Source: Streptacidiphilus rugosus AM-16 (lineage in GTDB: Bacteria > Actinomycetota > Actinomycetes > Streptomycetales > Streptomycetaceae). Taken from it: 64,000 bases of DNA. This document shows positions 53,909-63,960 of the stretch, in pieces; positions within the stretch are counted from its first letter, which is position 1; each line of letters opens with the position of its first letter. Position numbers and translations under genes: made by a program. The notes below the pieces were generated by a model that was not told the origin of the DNA, searched no databases, and was given only the letters and a program-made list of their open reading frames with translations. The DNA is taken from assembly GCF_000744655.1 (NCBI RefSeq), contig NZ_JQMJ01000003.1, positions 124,001-188,000 on the forward strand, given 5' to 3'.

Positions 53909-54201
53909 AGCACAAGAGCCTAGTGCCTGCCGCGGGCGACACGGCCCGCGGCAGCCGCCATGTCACGACTAAAGCGACAATCAGCCACAATTCGGCAACT
54001 GGTCAGATCGACGCCACGAATACACCCACTCGTAGGGGTGAGATGTGAATCAGGCAAAGAAAGCGTGACCATCGCGCCGACCATGCAGAACCTCCACGGT
54101 TTCGCACAACAATCCGACCCGAACCGCCACCACGGTCAGCCATTTGGCGGTAAGAAGTATCTCTTGGAAGCCGAGCAGGCCGAAGGACAGGGAGTTCCAC
54201 G

Positions 54202-54996
54202 GTGAGCCAGCCGGAGATGCAGCCCGAGGAATCCTCCTGGGGCAAGGAGGCCGGGGCTGAGGACACGTCAGCCGCCCCCGCTCCCGCCGTGCCCGCCCCG
54301 CGCTCGGCAGGAAGCGGACGCGACCTGAGCGTCCGGCAGTTCCCCCTGGGTGACTGGGGCGAGCCGGCCGAGCGCCTGGAGGAGCTCTACCGCTGGTCCG
54401 AGGAGCGCGCCGTCGAGGCGATCGACTGGTACCACCGCGACCGCCGCTGGAAGCGCAGGGGCGCGCGGCTCCTCCGGGCGCTCGCGGCGATCCTGGGCGC
54501 GGGCGGCGCGGTGCTGCCGCTGGTCGCCCTGACGGGCGTCTGGAAGGCCGGTCACGACTGGGGTTACGTGCTGCTGCTGCTGGCGGCCTGCTGCCTGGTC
54601 GCGGACCGGGTCTTCGGCCTGACCAGCGGCTGGATGCGCGACATCAGCACGGCGCAGGCCCTGCAGCGGCGACTGGAGGCGTTCCAGTTCGACTGGGCCT
54701 CGGAGTGCGTGCGCGAGGTGCTCGGTCCCACCGAGGGCACCGCGGGCGAGGCGGCCGAGCGCTGCCTCGGCGTGCTGCGCCGCTTCTGCGAGGACGTGTC
54801 GGACATGGTCCGCACGGAGACCTCCGAGTGGATGCTGGAGTTCCGCGCGTCGATGACCCAGCTGCCGACGCAGGCCGCGGGCACCTGGGGCGGCCGCGTC
54901 GAGGGCTCGGGCGCGCAGGTCCGGGTCCTGCCCTCCCTCGGCACCAGCCGCCCGACCATGCCGCGGCAGCGCCCCCCGGAGTCCCCGCTGCGCTGA
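54202..54996 (+). CDS. SLATT-domain membrane protein
   Basis: The 264-residue protein starts at GTG with GGACAGGGAG upstream. The SLATT (DUF4231-like) pattern is visible: RLEELYRWSEERAVEAIDWYHRDRRWKRRGARLLRALA in part, then two membrane helices (AAILGAGGAVLPLVALTGVW; YVLLLLAACCLVADRVFG) and a long coiled coil. SLATT proteins are predicted pore formers, sometimes with nucleotide-signalling defence. The locus beside purD is the same in Streptomyces, so it looks like a core gene. Confidence 0.85.
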   Translation: MSQPEMQPEESSWGKEAGAEDTSAAPAPAVPAPRSAGSGRDLSVRQFPLGDWGEPAERLEELYRWSEERAVEAIDWYHRDRRWKRRGARLLRALAAILGAGGAVLPLVALTGVWKAGHDWGYVLLLLAACCLVADRVFGLTSGWMRDISTAQALQRRLEAFQFDWASECVREVLGPTEGTAGEAAERCLGVLRRFCEDVSDMVRTETSEWMLEFRASMTQLPTQAAGTWGGRVEGSGAQVRVLPSLGTSRPTMPRQRPPESPLR

Positions 54997-55048
54997 GCCG
55001 GCGTTCGCACCGGCCGGACGTGTCCGGACAATCCCTCCCAAGGCCTAG

Positions 55049-56489
55049 TAGGGCTTGGTCAGGTGTACGCGCTGGTGGCGTGTCCTGGTGGGGTTGCGCG
55101 CGTTGATGGTGTGTGACACCTGGGGAGTTGGATCAGGTCCGGGAGGACCTGGTGGCGTTCACGGCGGAGATGTTCGAGGCGTTCGCGCGCACCGATCAGC
55201 ACCGCTGGGGGCAGGCGTATGTGCGTGGGCTGCTGTTGGACGGGCGGCGCAAGTCAGTGGAGCCGATGGCCGCCCGGCTGGGAGAGGACGGAAACCGCCA
55301 GGCCCTGGCCCATTTCGTGACCTCCAGCCCGTGGGACTGGGCGCATGTGCGGGCGAGGCTGGCGTGGCGGATGCACGAGGCGATCGACCCGAGCGTGCTG
55401 GTCGTGGACGACACCGGGTTCCTCAAGGACGGCGACGCTTCCGCGGGCGTGTCGCGGCAGTACACCGGCACCGCGGGCAAGGTCACCAACTGCCAGGTCG
55501 GCGTGTCGGTGCACCTGGCCCGCGACCACGCCTCCGCGCCGGTCAACTGGCGCCTGTTCCTGCCCAAGTCCTGGGACCCGGGCTCGGATCAGGCCGACCC
55601 CGTCAAGGTCGCCCGCCGGGATCGCTGCGGCATCCCGGCCGACCTGGGCCACGTCGAGAAGTGGCAACTCGCGCTCGACATGATCGACGAGACCCGCTCG
55701 TGGGGCGTGGACGTGCCGCTGGTCCTGGCGGACGCGGGCTATGGCGACGCTGCCGCGTTCCGGCTGGGGCTGAACCAGCGCGGTCTGCACTACGTAGTCG
55801 GGATCTCGACCACACCCACTGCCCATCCGGCTTCGGCCCGCCCGGTCACGCCGCCGTACAGCGGCACCGGGCGGCCACCGGTGCCGAAGTACCCCGAGGC
55901 GGCCCGCTCGGTCAAAGCCCTGGTCATCGAGGCAGGGCGAAGTGCGGCACGTCCGGTGCAGTGGCGCGAGGGTTCACGTCCGGGCACGGGCCGCAGCGGC
56001 TACAAGCGCATGTACTCGCGTTTCGTGGCCCTGCGGATCCGCCCCGCCGGACGCGAGATCCGCGACGCCACCCAGGGCGTGGAACTCGCCGAGTGCTGGG
56101 TGCTGGCCGAATGGCCCGCGAAGGAAGCAGAACCGGTCCAGTTCTGGCTCTCCGACCTGCCTGCCGACACCCCACTGACCACCCTGGTCCGGCTGGCCAA
56201 ACTGCGCTGGCGGATCGAGCACGACTACCGCGAGATGAAACAGGCCCTCGGCCTGGCCCACTTCGAGGGCCGCACGTTCAACGGCTGGCACCACCACGTC
56301 ACCCTGGTCTCCCTCGCCCACGCGTTCTGCACGCTGCGCAGGCTGACCACCGCCCCAAAAGACGCGGCGCCGGCCTGAGCCTCTACCAAATCGTCCGGGA
56401 GTTGCAGTTACTCCTCGCCACCTGGGCCGGCGCCTGCCCTACCTGCCACCGCGACATCCCCACACCCATACGAACCTGACCAAGCCCTA
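55049..56489 (+). mobile_element. IS701-family insertion sequence
   Basis: The 1441-bp IS has perfect 16-bp terminal inverted repeats TAGGGCTTGGTCAGGT (55049-55064) and its complement (56474-56489). It is flanked by a 4-bp CTAG target duplication (55045-55048 and 56490-56493), as expected for IS701 elements. Confidence 0.92.
55113..56378 (+). CDS. IS701-family DDE transposase
   Basis: The 421-residue protein starts at GTG. It shows the N-terminal ARLGEDGNRQALAHFVTSSPWD motif, the first DDE Asp in VLVVDDTGFLKDGDASAGVSRQY, in part, VPLVLADAGYGDAAAFRLGL with the second Asp, and WRIEHDYREMKQALGLAHFEGR with the Glu. All three catalytic residues are intact, so the IS may be active. The ends of the element are perfect. 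Confidence 0.93.
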   Translation: MTPGELDQVREDLVAFTAEMFEAFARTDQHRWGQAYVRGLLLDGRRKSVEPMAARLGEDGNRQALAHFVTSSPWDWAHVRARLAWRMHEAIDPSVLVVDDTGFLKDGDASAGVSRQYTGTAGKVTNCQVGVSVHLARDHASAPVNWRLFLPKSWDPGSDQADPVKVARRDRCGIPADLGHVEKWQLALDMIDETRSWGVDVPLVLADAGYGDAAAFRLGLNQRGLHYVVGISTTPTAHPASARPVTPPYSGTGRPPVPKYPEAARSVKALVIEAGRSAARPVQWREGSRPGTGRSGYKRMYSRFVALRIRPAGREIRDATQGVELAECWVLAEWPAKEAEPVQFWLSDLPADTPLTTLVRLAKLRWRIEHDYREMKQALGLAHFEGRTFNGWHHHVTLVSLAHAFCTLRRLTTAPKDAAPA

Positions 56490-56642
56490 CTAGGGCCGGG
56501 AGGGATTTCTCTTGCCCCGGTGATCAACTCGGGACTACGATCCGCCCGCGCTTCGTGCACGCAGCCCGGCGCGCGGCCCTGGTCGGCCGCCCCGCTGCGA
56601 CAGGCGCAGACGACTTTCCGCTCCGTATACAGGGGTGCCGCG

Positions 56643-59600
56643 ATGGCAGCAGGACGACGACGGACAGCTGTGGCTCTGGCCTCGCTGGTGGTGACGGCAG
56701 CGATATCCGGGGTCACGCCCCTCGCGGCGCACGCCGCAGGGCCGACGGGGACGCCGAGCGAGGTGGCCACGATCCCGGCGCCGACGCTGGCCCCGCGCGC
56801 GGACTCGGTGTACGTCGCCGGGGCGACGGGCTTCCTTCACCAGGAGCAGGGCCGGCCCGGCTACACCTGGACCGACTACGCCGGCGGCACCGACACGCCA
56901 GTGCCGCAGCTGACCGGCAAGACCTTTCCGGTGCGCTCCCCCTACTACCAGCTGAACAGCGCCGGCGGCGACAAGGTCGCCTACTGGACCCCGAACGCCA
57001 CCGGGCCGGCGAGCCTCACCGTGGGCGACCCGGCCTCGGGTGTCTGGAACACCTACGCCCTGCCGACCAACGCGATCGCCGTCGCGGGGCTCGACGGCAC
57101 TCGCGCCCTCATGCGCACCTCCGACGGTGCCGATCACCTGCTCCAGCTCAACTCCGACAACACCACCGCGGAACTTCCGCTGACCGGGCTCCCCGACCCC
57201 ACGATCTACAACCTCGCCCCTTTCTCCGTCGACGTGCACTCCGGCACGGTGGCGGTGGTGACCGCCACCCCGAGGCCCGGACTCACCGGCGTCGCGCAGA
57301 GCTACCTGGTGAAGCTGGACACCGGCGAGGCCGTCCCGCTTCCGGCCGGCACGGGAATCGGCTGGAACATCTCGGACGGCTACCTCTACCGGGTGGCGGC
57401 GCAGGCGGGACAGGTCACCGTCCTGTCGATGAAGGTCTCCGACGTCCTGGCCGGGACGGTGACCACGCCGACCACGAGCGCCTTCACCCCGTCCGGAGCG
57501 CCCCAGTACCTCGGCGTCACGGGCGGCAGCCTGTTCTTCACGATCGCGGCCCAATCCCTCTACGCGCTCCCGCTGACCGGGAACGCCTCGCCGGTCCAGC
57601 TGGAGCAGCAGCTCGGCGTGACCCCGACGATCCCGGTCGCGTCAGGCCCGGGCGGCGTCGTCGCAGTGGGCGGGGCGAGTGGCGCGCCCGCCGTGACGCG
57701 CTTCGCCGAAGCCGCCGACGGCAGCCTGAACACCACCGTGATCCGGCAGTTGACGCCGCCGCCGGCCACGACGTCCACGCTGTCGATGGTCTACGGCGAG
57801 GTCCACCAGGTCCTCACCGTGCCCCAGCTCGACGGAACCGCCAAGTTCGGGTCAGCACCACCCCGCTCGCCGCCAAGGCGGCGGACAACACCACTCAGCT
57901 GGGCACCAGCCCGGCCGGGTTCGGGTTCATGGCCCGTCAGCTCGGTCCCTGCGCAGCGGACGCCGACTGCGTACGCCTGGTGGACGGGAGCTGGTACGGC
58001 GCCTCCTACGTGACGCCGGACGGTGTCGCTTATGCGGGCACGACGCAGAGCTTCGGCGCCGGCGCGGCGATCGTCGATGCCGACGACACCTTCGAGCTGG
58101 TGAACAGCGGCGGCTCGCAGTACGTCTGGGAGCCGGGACAGGGCGTCGTGAGCACCGCCGCGCCGATCACCGGTGCGGCACTGTGGGAGGGGACGCTCTG
58201 GCGGTCCGCCGGCGTGGGCCGGATCCAGGCCTTCAAGCTCCCGGAGCGGCTCACGTCGATGCCGCTGACCCGGACCGTCGACACCGGGGCGTCCTGCGCG
58301 CCCACCGAGGTCCAGGTCGCGCAGCACTGGCTGTACTGGAGCTGCGGCACTGCCGGTCCCGCGGGGGTCTACGACCTGACCACCAACGCCTCCTTCGGTG
58401 TCCCCGCCGGCCCGGTCCTGCTCGGCGACGGCTATCTGGTGCGCCATGACGCCGCCTCGGGCGACCTGCGGCTCACGGACGTCCACACCGACGCCGTCGG
58501 CGCGGACACCACGCTGGCGACCTTCGCCGCCCGGGGCTCCGGCGACGACCGGCACCTCACCTGGACCGTCGACCGGACCAGCGGGGACGTGGCCTACGCC
58601 GACGCCGACCACGTGGTCCACGTGCTCACCACCGGCGTCCCCTCGTCCCCGGAGACCGCCGTCTCCGCCCAGTACATGGACACCCTGGAGGCCGGCGGAA
58701 ACCAGTACCCGTGGACCGTGGGCGGTGTGCTGAGCCGCCCGGCTGCCTCCTGGCGCTTCGTGGTGGAGCGGACGTCCACCGGCGAGCAGGTCCACGTCGC
58801 AACCGGCGGCCCCACCCCCGCCGCCTTCTCGACCGCATGGAGCGGCCTGACGGACGCCGGCAAGAAGCCCTACAGCGGCGCATACACCTGGCAGATCTGG
58901 GCGACTCCGGCCGACGCCCCGGACGCCCCGGCCCAGCTCGCCGCGACGGGCTCCGTCGTGCTGCTGGACGGCCGCGCGCCCTTCCACTCGCTCAGCGACA
59001 ACGGCCAGCCGGAGGTGATCGGCATCCTCCGCGGCGACATGATGGGCTACACGGCCGGTGAGGGCCTCGTCTACGACGGCAACGGCCACGGCGGACTGTC
59101 AGGTCAGGGCGGCTACTTCTCACTCACCGACCTCACCGGCGTGAACCAGTCGAACGCGGTCGTGCTCTTCGGCGACCTGAACGGCGACGGGATCAACGAC
59201 ACCCTGGTCCGCACGGTCACCGGCGCGCTGCGGGTCTATCCCGGCCTGGCCGGCTACCCGAACCCGCTGGCGGGCAAGCCGGTCACCCTCGGCACCGGCT
59301 GGAACATCTACAACCAGCTGGTCTCGGTGGGCGACCTGAACGGTGACGGCCGCGACGATCTCGTCGCCAGGGACGGTGCGGGGGTGCTCTGGTTCTACGC
59401 CGCCAACGGCAAGGGCAGCTTCGTTCCCCGGGTGAGGATCGGCAGCGGCTGGAACGTCTACACCCGGATCGTCGGCATGGGCGATCTGAACGGTGACGGC
59501 GCGGGCGACCTGCTCGCCGTGGACGCCCACGGGTCCCTGTGGCGCTACCTGGGCAACGGCCACGGCAGCTTCGCCCCGCGGGTGCAGATCGGCTCGGGCT

Positions 59601-59776
59601 TCTCGATCTACAACGCCATCGTCGGCGTCGGCGACCTGACCGGGGACGGCAGGAACGACTACGTGGCCCGCGACAGCGCCGGCCTGCTCTGGCGCTACGA
59701 CGGCGACGGCAAGGGCCGCTTCTCCGCTCGGACCCGGATCGGCACCGGCTGGAACATCTTCTCCACGGTGCTCTGA
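56643..59776 (+). pseudogene. Large secreted FG-GAP/VCBS repeat protein, frameshifted
   Basis: The gene starts at 56643 with a Sec signal peptide (about 33 residues, ending AAHAAG) and a propeller-like N-terminal half. At about 57848 the frame changes: the first frame goes on QLDGTAKFGSAPPRS and stops at 58013. The continuation RVSTTPLAAKAADNTTQLG is in another frame and runs to 59776. One missing C (TTC-CGG-GTC expected, TTC-GGG-TC seen) explains it. The C-terminal half holds four FG-GAP repeats (VSVGDLNGDGRDDLVARDG and relatives) that bind calcium or partner molecules. About 1044 residues if repaired. Confidence 0.82.
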
Positions 59777-59838
59777 CCGCACCTCGCCCGGCCTCAGCAC
59801 CCCCGCTGGGGCCGGGCGGCCGGTCCCAGGGCCGGACC

Positions 59839-60489
59839 CTAGGCGAAAACGATCATGGAGCCCTGGGCCAGCGCACGCGTCGCGGCGGCGTAGAGGCCGA
59901 TCCAGGCGTGGCGTTCGCGGGCGTAGGGGCCGTCCTGGCCCGGCGGGGGGAAGGCGGGGCCTTCCAGGGTGGTCGGGGCGACCGGGCGGACCGGGACCGG
60001 GGGGAGCTGCGGGTCGATGCCGATGTGCGGGGCCACCGCTTCCAGCTCCTTCAGGAGCCGCTGCACCGATCCCAGCGGGCCGCCCGTCGCCAGCAGGGCG
60101 TCGTCGACCACCGGCATGTCGAAGTCGAGCGGGACGTACGCTCCCGCGTGGTCGAAGTGCCAGACCAGATGCGACTGCTCGGCCGTCGCCTCGAACATCT
60201 CCAGCAGCTGCTCGTAGTCGCCGCCGAGCTCGTCCACCGGCGTCACGTCCAGGCCGGTGAGCTGGAGCAGGTACGCGCGCCGCAGGAAGTGCAGCGACTC
60301 GTAGTCGAACGCGGCCACCGGTTCGACGTCCCCGCTCAGGCCGGGCATGTACTGGAAGACCGGAACCGCTGGGAGACCTGCCGCCGCGAGCGACGCGTTG
60401 TAGATCTCCAGGTCCTCGCCGAAGGGGTTGTCAGGGCTGAGCACCAGCAGGTCGACCAGGGGGACAAGCCAGATGTCGCAGGCCAACAC
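59839..60489 (-). CDS. Conserved hypothetical protein
   Basis: I start at the GTG at 60489 (MLACDIWLVPLVDLLVLSPDNP); 216 residues. It has no membrane segment or known catalytic motif; EQSHLVWHFDHAGAYVPLDFDMP and SLHFLRRAYLLQLTGLDVTPVD suggest an alpha/beta fold. It begins 37 bp after the GntR gene end, on the same strand, so the two are probably co-transcribed. The function is unknown. Confidence 0.7.
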   Translation of the reverse strand: MLACDIWLVPLVDLLVLSPDNPFGEDLEIYNASLAAAGLPAVPVFQYMPGLSGDVEPVAAFDYESLHFLRRAYLLQLTGLDVTPVDELGGDYEQLLEMFEATAEQSHLVWHFDHAGAYVPLDFDMPVVDDALLATGGPLGSVQRLLKELEAVAPHIGIDPQLPPVPVRPVAPTTLEGPAFPPPGQDGPYARERHAWIGLYAAATRALAQGSMIVFA

Positions 60490-60526
60490 GCTCTCCTGAC
60501 GATCTCGGGGCCGGGGCCCGTCCACC

Positions 60527-61279
60527 CTACTGCGTCGCCTGGGGTGACGTGCCAGGTTCGCGCGGGGAGGGGACCTGCGGCAGGGGGCGGTCGCACAGGA
60601 CCGCCATCTGCTCCAGCGACTCCTGGTTGTAGGCGTGGAGCATGGCGTGGATCGAGGCGACGTCGCGGGCCTCGATCAGGTCGACCAGCTCCAGGTGGCG
60701 CGACCAGCAGAAGGCGGCGATGTCCTCGCGGCCGCGGAGGTAGCCGGAGGCGAAGATCCAGTACTGGACCCTGAGCCAGTCCAGGTAGTCGCTGATCCTG
60801 CGGTTGCCGGTGAACGCGCCCAGCTCGCCCCAGAACCTTCGGTCGCAGCCGACCAGCACGTCCAGCTGACCCGCCCGGGCGGCGCGCACCGCGGCGTCCG
60901 CGCGGCGGCGCAGGGAGGGGACCGCGTCCCAGTGGAAGCCGGCCCAGCGGCGGTGCACCCGGCGGAAGACGCCGTCGATCACCAGCGCGCGGGCCTCGAC
61001 GATGTCCACGAAGTCGTCCCAGGTGAACCGGGGGACGGCGAAGCCGCGGCCGGGCTCGACCACCAGCATGCCCTGGGCGGCCAGGTCGACCAGGGCCTCG
61101 CGGACGGGGGTGGCGGAGACGCCGTAGAGGTCGGCGATCTCCTTGACGGTGAAGTGACGGCCGGCGCCCAGGCGCCCGGCCATGAGCTCGTCACGGAGTG
61201 CGCCGGCCACCTGCTCGCGCAGCGAGCTGCGCTGGACGACCGGGGCGAAGGGTCGGTCGGAGGCTCTGCCAGATGGCAT
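60527..61279 (-). CDS. GntR-family regulator, FadR type
   Basis: I start at the ATG at 61279, with GGAGGAG six bases upstream; 250 residues. The winged helix is EQVAGALRDELMAGRLGAGRHFTVKEIADLYGVSATPVREAL, in part, and the C-terminal helical FCD domain has the usual Asp/His ligands (YLRGREDIAAFCWSRHLELVDLIEARD in part). It may respond to a carboxylate or amino acid metabolite. It follows the aminotransferase gene on the same strand. Confidence 0.87.
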   Translation of the reverse strand: MPSGRASDRPFAPVVQRSSLREQVAGALRDELMAGRLGAGRHFTVKEIADLYGVSATPVREALVDLAAQGMLVVEPGRGFAVPRFTWDDFVDIVEARALVIDGVFRRVHRRWAGFHWDAVPSLRRRADAAVRAARAGQLDVLVGCDRRFWGELGAFTGNRRISDYLDWLRVQYWIFASGYLRGREDIAAFCWSRHLELVDLIEARDVASIHAMLHAYNQESLEQMAVLCDRPLPQVPSPREPGTSPQATQ

Positions 61280-61349
61280 GACCAACTCCTCCGCTTCGGG
61301 TCTTCGCAGAATTCATCCGCACACTGCCGGTCCGGGCCCCCCAATGGTA

Positions 61350-61387
61350 CGGCCCCGCACCCCCCGATCGGCGGGGTTGCGGGGCCG
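61350..61387 (-). terminator. Terminator of the aminotransferase gene
   Basis: Outer arms CGGCCCCGCA and TGCGGGGCCG with a second GC-rich stem inside. Confidence 0.75.
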
Positions 61388-61454
61388 AAATGGTGTAGAC
61401 CAAGTCACGAGCCGGTTAAGGCCGGCGCGTGCGTGTGACGGACAGGTCCGCAGG

Positions 61455-62810
61455 TCAGACCGTGTGCGCGTCGGTGAGGGTGAGCACCTCGTCGAGGATC
61501 GACAGGCCTTCCTTGACCTCGGCCTCGGAGACGTTGCACGGCGGCACGACATGGAAGCGGTTCATGTTCGTGAAGGGCCACAGACCGCGCTTCTTGCACT
61601 CGCCCGCCAGCTCCAGCATCGGCGCGTTGGCGGCGCCGGCCGCGTTGTACGGGGTGAGCGGCTCGCGGGTCTCGCGGTTCTTCACCAGCTCGACGGCCCA
61701 GAAGACGCCCAGGCCGCGGACCTCGCCGATGGACGGGTGGCGCTCGGCCATCGCCCGCAGCTCGGGGCCGATCACGTTCTCGCCGATGTGCTTGGCGTTC
61801 TCCACGATGCCCTCCTCGGCCATCGCGTTGATCGTCGCCACGGCGGAGGCGCAGGCCAGCGGGTGCCCCGAGTAGGTCAGGCCGCCGGGGAAGGGGCGCT
61901 CGGCGAAGGTGGCTGCGATCTCGCCGCTGATGGCGACGCCGCCCAGCGGGACGTAGCCGGAGTTGACGCCCTTGGCGAAGGTCAGCAGGTCGGGCGTGAC
62001 GCCCCAGTGGTCCGCGGCGAACCACTCGCCGGTGCGGCCGAAGCCGGCCATGACCTCGTCGAGGATGAAGACGATGCCGTAGCGGTCACAGATCTCGCGG
62101 ACCCCGGCGAGGTAGCCGGCCGGCGGGATCAGGATGCCCGCGGTGCCGACGACGGTCTCCAGGACGATCGCGGCGACGGTCTGCGGACCCTCGAAGGCGA
62201 TGGTCGCCTCCAGGTGGGCCAGCGCGCGCTCGCACTCCTGCGCCTCGTTCTCGGCGTGGAAGTTGGAGCGGTAGGTGTAGGGGCCCCAGAAGTGCACGAT
62301 CCCGGAGACGCCGGTCTCGTTCGGCCAGCGGCGCGGGTCGCCGGTCATGGCGATCGCGTTGGCGGTGGCGCCGTGGTACGAGCGGTAGGTGGAGAGCACC
62401 TTCTGACGGCCGGTGTGCAGGCGCGCCATGCGGATGGCGTTCTCGTTGGCCTCGGCGCCGCCGTTGGTGAAGAAGATCTTGTCCAGGTCGCCCGGCGTGC
62501 GCTCGGCGATCAGGCGCGCAGCCTCGGAGCGGGCCTCGACGGCGAAGGCCGGCGCGAAGGTGCAGAGCTTGGCGGCCTGCTCCTGGATCGCGGCGACGAC
62601 CTTCGGGTGCTGGTGACCGATGTTGGTGTTGACCAGCTGGGAGGAGAAGTCGAGGTAGCGCTTGCCCTCGAAGTCCCAGAAGTACGAGCCCTCGGCCCCG
62701 GCGACGGCGAGAGGGTCGATCAGGGACTGCGCGGACCACGAGTGGAAGACGTGGGCACGGTCGGCAGCCTTGACCGCCTGTCCGGCTGCGGGGTCTGGGG
62801 AGATCGTCAT
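61455..62810 (-). CDS. Class III aminotransferase
   Basis: I start at the ATG at 62810 (MTISPDPAAGQAVKAADRAH); 451 residues. The PLP lysine is in LLTFAKGVNSGYVPLGGVAI, and VFILDEVMAGFGRTGEWFA contains the Asp that holds PLP nitrogen. The family includes omega-amino acid, taurine and beta-alanine:pyruvate aminotransferases; the substrate cannot be told. The FadR-type regulator just downstream may control it. Confidence 0.92.
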   Translation of the reverse strand: MTISPDPAAGQAVKAADRAHVFHSWSAQSLIDPLAVAGAEGSYFWDFEGKRYLDFSSQLVNTNIGHQHPKVVAAIQEQAAKLCTFAPAFAVEARSEAARLIAERTPGDLDKIFFTNGGAEANENAIRMARLHTGRQKVLSTYRSYHGATANAIAMTGDPRRWPNETGVSGIVHFWGPYTYRSNFHAENEAQECERALAHLEATIAFEGPQTVAAIVLETVVGTAGILIPPAGYLAGVREICDRYGIVFILDEVMAGFGRTGEWFAADHWGVTPDLLTFAKGVNSGYVPLGGVAISGEIAATFAERPFPGGLTYSGHPLACASAVATINAMAEEGIVENAKHIGENVIGPELRAMAERHPSIGEVRGLGVFWAVELVKNRETREPLTPYNAAGAANAPMLELAGECKKRGLWPFTNMNRFHVVPPCNVSEAEVKEGLSILDEVLTLTDAHTV

Positions 62811-62889
62811 GCGCACCAGCGTATTTTCGGCCTGCCGGCCCCCGGTACCGACAGCCTGTCTGGCGATCCGAGGGCAGGGCGACAGCCTG

Positions 62890-63348
62890 TCAGCCCATTG
62901 TGTCGACGGACATGGCGTAGAGCAGGAACGGAGTCTTCTCGCCGTGGCGGTCGTAGACGGCGCGGGCCCGGTAGTTGTCCTCGGCCGTGTTCCAGCGGAT
63001 CTGGTACCAGCCGCGGTCGCGGCCGATCCGGCGGAGCTCCGCCAGGAGCGCGTCCACGGTGCCGCCGCCCCGGTGGGCCGGGTCGACGAAGAGGTCGTGC
63101 AGGAAACCGCGGGTACCGCGCAGCGGGGAGTGGTCGGGAGCGAAGTGGGCCAGCCCGATGGGCGTGCCGTCAGCGGCGCGTGCCAGCAGGCACTCGGTGG
63201 GGTGGTTTGCGTCGTGGATCCAGGCCCAGGACTCGGCGAGCCGCTCCTCGGTCAGTTCGACGTGGTAGAACTCGGCGTAGCCGATGAACAGCTCGCGCCA
63301 GCGCGGGCGGTCGGCCTCGGTGGGCGCGGAGATGACGATGTCCGACAT
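62890..63348 (-). CDS. GNAT-family N-acetyltransferase
   Basis: The 152-residue protein has the GNAT core FLHDLFVDPAHRGGGTVDALLAEL with the acetyl-CoA loop (RGGG) and a late YQIRWNTAEDNYRARAVYDRHG. Substrate unknown. It lies 15 bp downstream of the second GNAT gene and is probably in one operon with it and the aminotransferase. Confidence 0.88.
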   Translation of the reverse strand: MSDIVISAPTEADRPRWRELFIGYAEFYHVELTEERLAESWAWIHDANHPTECLLARAADGTPIGLAHFAPDHSPLRGTRGFLHDLFVDPAHRGGGTVDALLAELRRIGRDRGWYQIRWNTAEDNYRARAVYDRHGEKTPFLLYAMSVDTMG

Positions 63349-63363
63349 GGTGATGCCTCCCCC

Positions 63364-63960
63364 TCAGCCCTTGGCGAGTCGTTCGGTCAGCCGGGCCCTG
63401 GCGGCCGGCCACTCGTCGACGTTCATGCCGAAGTAGACGCTGTCGCGCCAGCTCCCGTCGCCGCGCTGCACCTGTCGCCGCAGCACGCCCTCGCGCCGGG
63501 CGCCCAGGCGGGCGATGGCGTTCTGCGAGCGCTCGTTGTTGATGTCCGTCTTCCACTGGACCCGCCCGTAGCCGAGGTCCTCGAAGGCGTGGGTCAGCAG
63601 CAGCAGCTTGGCCTCGGTGTTGGCCCCCGTGCGCCAGTGGGTGCGGGCGTACCAGGTCCAGCCGATCTCCAGACGCTCGTGCTCCTCCTGGATGTCGAGG
63701 TAGGTGGTCCAGCCGACGGGCTGCTCCGTGGCCAGATCCACCACCACGAAGGCGAGGTAGCGGTCCGGGCCGTTGAGCAGCGTGTCGGCGTACCCGGCCA
63801 GGTCCTCGACACTGCGCGGGTAGGGGCGGATCCAGCGGAAGACCTCCGCCGCGTCCGCGCCCAGCGCCGCGTAGAGCGCGGGGACGTGATCGAGAGTGAG
63901 CGGCTCCAGTCGGACGTGGCGTCCGGTGAGCACGACGGGCAGCGGGGGCTTCGCGGTCAT
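63364..63960 (-). CDS. RimJ/RimL-type GNAT N-acetyltransferase
   Basis: The 198-residue protein shows VRLEPLTLDHVPALYAALGA, the core RLEIGWTWYARTHWRTGANTEAKLLLLTHAFEDLG (in part) and VQWKTDINNERSQNAIARLGARREGVL, typical of ribosomal-protein-like N-acetyltransferases. An inverted repeat TTGC-N7-GCAA at 63981-63995 precedes it near the window edge and may be a regulator site. Confidence 0.88.
   Translation of the reverse strand: MTAKPPLPVVLTGRHVRLEPLTLDHVPALYAALGADAAEVFRWIRPYPRSVEDLAGYADTLLNGPDRYLAFVVVDLATEQPVGWTTYLDIQEEHERLEIGWTWYARTHWRTGANTEAKLLLLTHAFEDLGYGRVQWKTDINNERSQNAIARLGARREGVLRRQVQRGDGSWRDSVYFGMNVDEWPAARARLTERLAKG

Larger units (their letters stand above)
55030..56508 (+). terminator. 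Terminator of the SLATT gene, split by the IS
   Basis: AATCCCTCCC (55030-55039) and GGGAGGGATT (56498-56507) are perfect complements. They would form a short-looped hairpin with a T run if the insertion and one CTAG were removed. Confidence 0.75.

Noticed and set aside
54202-54996. SLATT protein as part of a mobile defence system
   Set aside because: No nucleotide cyclase or other effector is adjacent, and the place beside purD looks like conserved chromosome; the nearby IS is a simple late insertion.
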